Origin: Pseudomonas sp. 10S4
GTDB taxonomy: Bacteria > Pseudomonadota > Gammaproteobacteria > Pseudomonadales > Pseudomonadaceae
Length of the DNA stretch: 64,000 nucleotides
Reading direction: 5' to 3'
NCBI RefSeq assembly: GCF_034344865.1
Contig: NZ_CP133774.1
Span: forward strand, 5,022,001 to 5,086,000
Below the pieces are notes generated by a model. That model saw only the letters and a list, made by a program, of their open reading frames with translations. It was not told the DNA's origin and did not search any database. Below are positions 63,164-64,000 of the stretch, one piece after another (position 1 is the first letter of the stretch; every line of letters begins with the position of its first letter). Position numbers and translations under genes: made by a program.

Positions 63164-64000
63164 TGCGCGAAGCCCTCGTTCAGGGTGAGCGCCGGGCCGC
63201 TGCGGGTGGACAGTCGCAACAGCGCTTGCTCCATCCGCGCGTCATCGATTTCATGCAGGTCGACTGACTCGCCGATCCGGCTAAGCATGGGGATGGAGAG
63301 TTGCCCGCCCAAGTGCTGGCGGAATTCCTCCAGCCCGAGCAACACCTGTGAGCGCCCCTGTGCATCTTTCAAGGTCAGTTCCGGCGGGCACAGGTTGAAA
63401 CCGAGCTTGAGTAAAAGGTTCAGAACCCGTTCAGTGTCGGCGTCGCTCAATAGCCCCAACGCATTGGCATAAAGTCCATCGAGGGCCATGCCCACTGCCA
63501 CGGCTTCGCCATGGCGCAGCCGGTGGTGACTGAGGTTTTCCAGTTTGTGCGCGGCCCAATGCCCGTAATCCAGTGGCCGTCCGTTACCGCGTTCGAAGGG
63601 GTCGCCGGCACCGGTGATGTGTTCCAGGTGCAGTTCGGCGCAGCGGCGAATGGCATAGCGGCTGGCCGGGTGATCGAAGTGGGCGAGGGCGTCGGCCTGT
63701 TGCTCCATCCATTGGAAGAATGACTGGTCCTTGATCAGCGCCACCTTGACCGCCTCGGCCAGCCCGGCGATCTGGTCGCGTCGGGTGAGGCTGGTCAGCA
63801 GCTGGAAGTCATTGATCACCGCAGTGGCGGGGTAGAAGGCCCCCAACAGGTTCTTCTGGCCGAAGGCATTGATGCCGTTTTTCACCCCGATGCCAGCGTC
63901 GTTCTGGGCCAGCACCGTGCTCGGGACGCGGATCAGGCGAATGCCACGGTGGAAGGTGGCGCAGGCGTAACCCACCGAGTCCAGCACTGCGCCACCTCCC
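63160..64000 (-). CDS. eboD: EboD-like 3-dehydroquinate synthase family enzyme (5' end outside window)
   Basis: About 280 C-terminal residues; the start lies beyond the right edge. GGGAVLDSVGYACATFHRGI and RLIRVPSTVLAQNDAGIGVK are the NAD/substrate region of sugar-phosphate cyclases; metal ligands appear in LAEAVKVALIKD, RHGEAVAVGMALDGL and DYGHWAAHKLE. It is of the EboD type (AQNDAGIGVKNGINAFGQKN) rather than AroB. In ebo clusters it would cyclise a sugar phosphate. First visible gene of the long minus-strand array. Confidence 0.87.
   Translation of the reverse strand, partial: GGGAVLDSVGYACATFHRGIRLIRVPSTVLAQNDAGIGVKNGINAFGQKNLLGAFYPATAVINDFQLLTSLTRRDQIAGLAEAVKVALIKDQSFFQWMEQQADALAHFDHPASRYAIRRCAELHLEHITGAGDPFERGNGRPLDYGHWAAHKLENLSHHRLRHGEAVAVGMALDGLYANALGLLSDADTERVLNLLLKLGFNLCPPELTLKDAQGRSQVLLGLEEFRQHLGGQLSIPMLSRIGESVDLHEIDDARMEQALLRLSTRSGPALTLNEGFAQ

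Overview
The window is chromosomal DNA of a Pseudomonas, most likely from the P. fluorescens group. The evidence is a gacA (TTG start), uvrC, pgsA, tRNA-Gly(GCC) block, Pseudomonas-style paired REP elements between genes, -24/-12 promoters, and proteins such as a P. fragi-like lipase. At least fourteen conserved genes carry single-base frameshifts, mostly in short homopolymers. This looks like residual error of the sequence read-out, not decay, so I annotate those genes at full length and flag the shift.

Layout. 0-7 kb: amino-acid ABC transporter with RidA, an IclR regulator, a PLP-dependent amino acid deaminase and a KDG kinase. 7-11 kb: parvulin, hybrid histidine kinase, PilT/PilU-like ATPase. 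11-17.4 kb: ketone-body (3-hydroxybutyrate/acetoacetate) catabolism with its RpoN-dependent regulator and a matching -24/-12 promoter. 17.5-25.9 kb: YejABEF-type peptide importer, second parvulin, lipase, Ig-like repeat protein. 26-27.6 kb: DAHP synthase behind an attenuator with an aromatic-rich leader peptide. 27.7-38.6 kb: nitrilase-fold hydrolase, acetyltransferase, gacA, uvrC, then a 6.3 kb prophage remnant inserted between uvrC and pgsA, then pgsA and tRNA-Gly. The remnant has T7-like phage parts (integrase N-terminus fused to an internal-virion-protein tail, a phage-type promoter and terminator) and three copies of a 72-base phage repeat that separate cargo modules: a HEPN-like/nuclease-like convergent pair, a PAAR polymorphic toxin with two tandem membrane-anchored immunity-like proteins, and a small secreted protein. 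38.7-43.3 kb: pirin remnant and a three-gene signalling operon (periplasmic sugar-binding protein, HAMP transducer, GAF-GGDEF-EAL). 43.3-45.4 kb: less GC-rich small genes and a dehydrogenase.

45.8-64 kb is the most unusual part: one long minus-strand array. It starts beyond the right edge with the full ebo set (eboD, C, A, B, E, F; coupled or closely spaced), runs without a break into two copies of a pair made of a secreted one-haem c-type cytochrome-like protein and a large protein resembling the N-terminal half of VioB/RebD, with a secreted cysteine-rich protein between the copies, then a ScyD/ScyE-like beta-propeller, and after a gap two halovibrin-like secreted proteins. In cyanobacteria ebo genes serve export of a tryptophan-derived scytonemin precursor, and VioB/RebD proteins dimerise tryptophan-derived imines. 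The combination therefore suggests an undescribed system that moves a small aromatic metabolite to the periplasm and oxidises or couples it there. The homology calls come from recognised motifs and remembered family sequences, not from searches; the function is inference.
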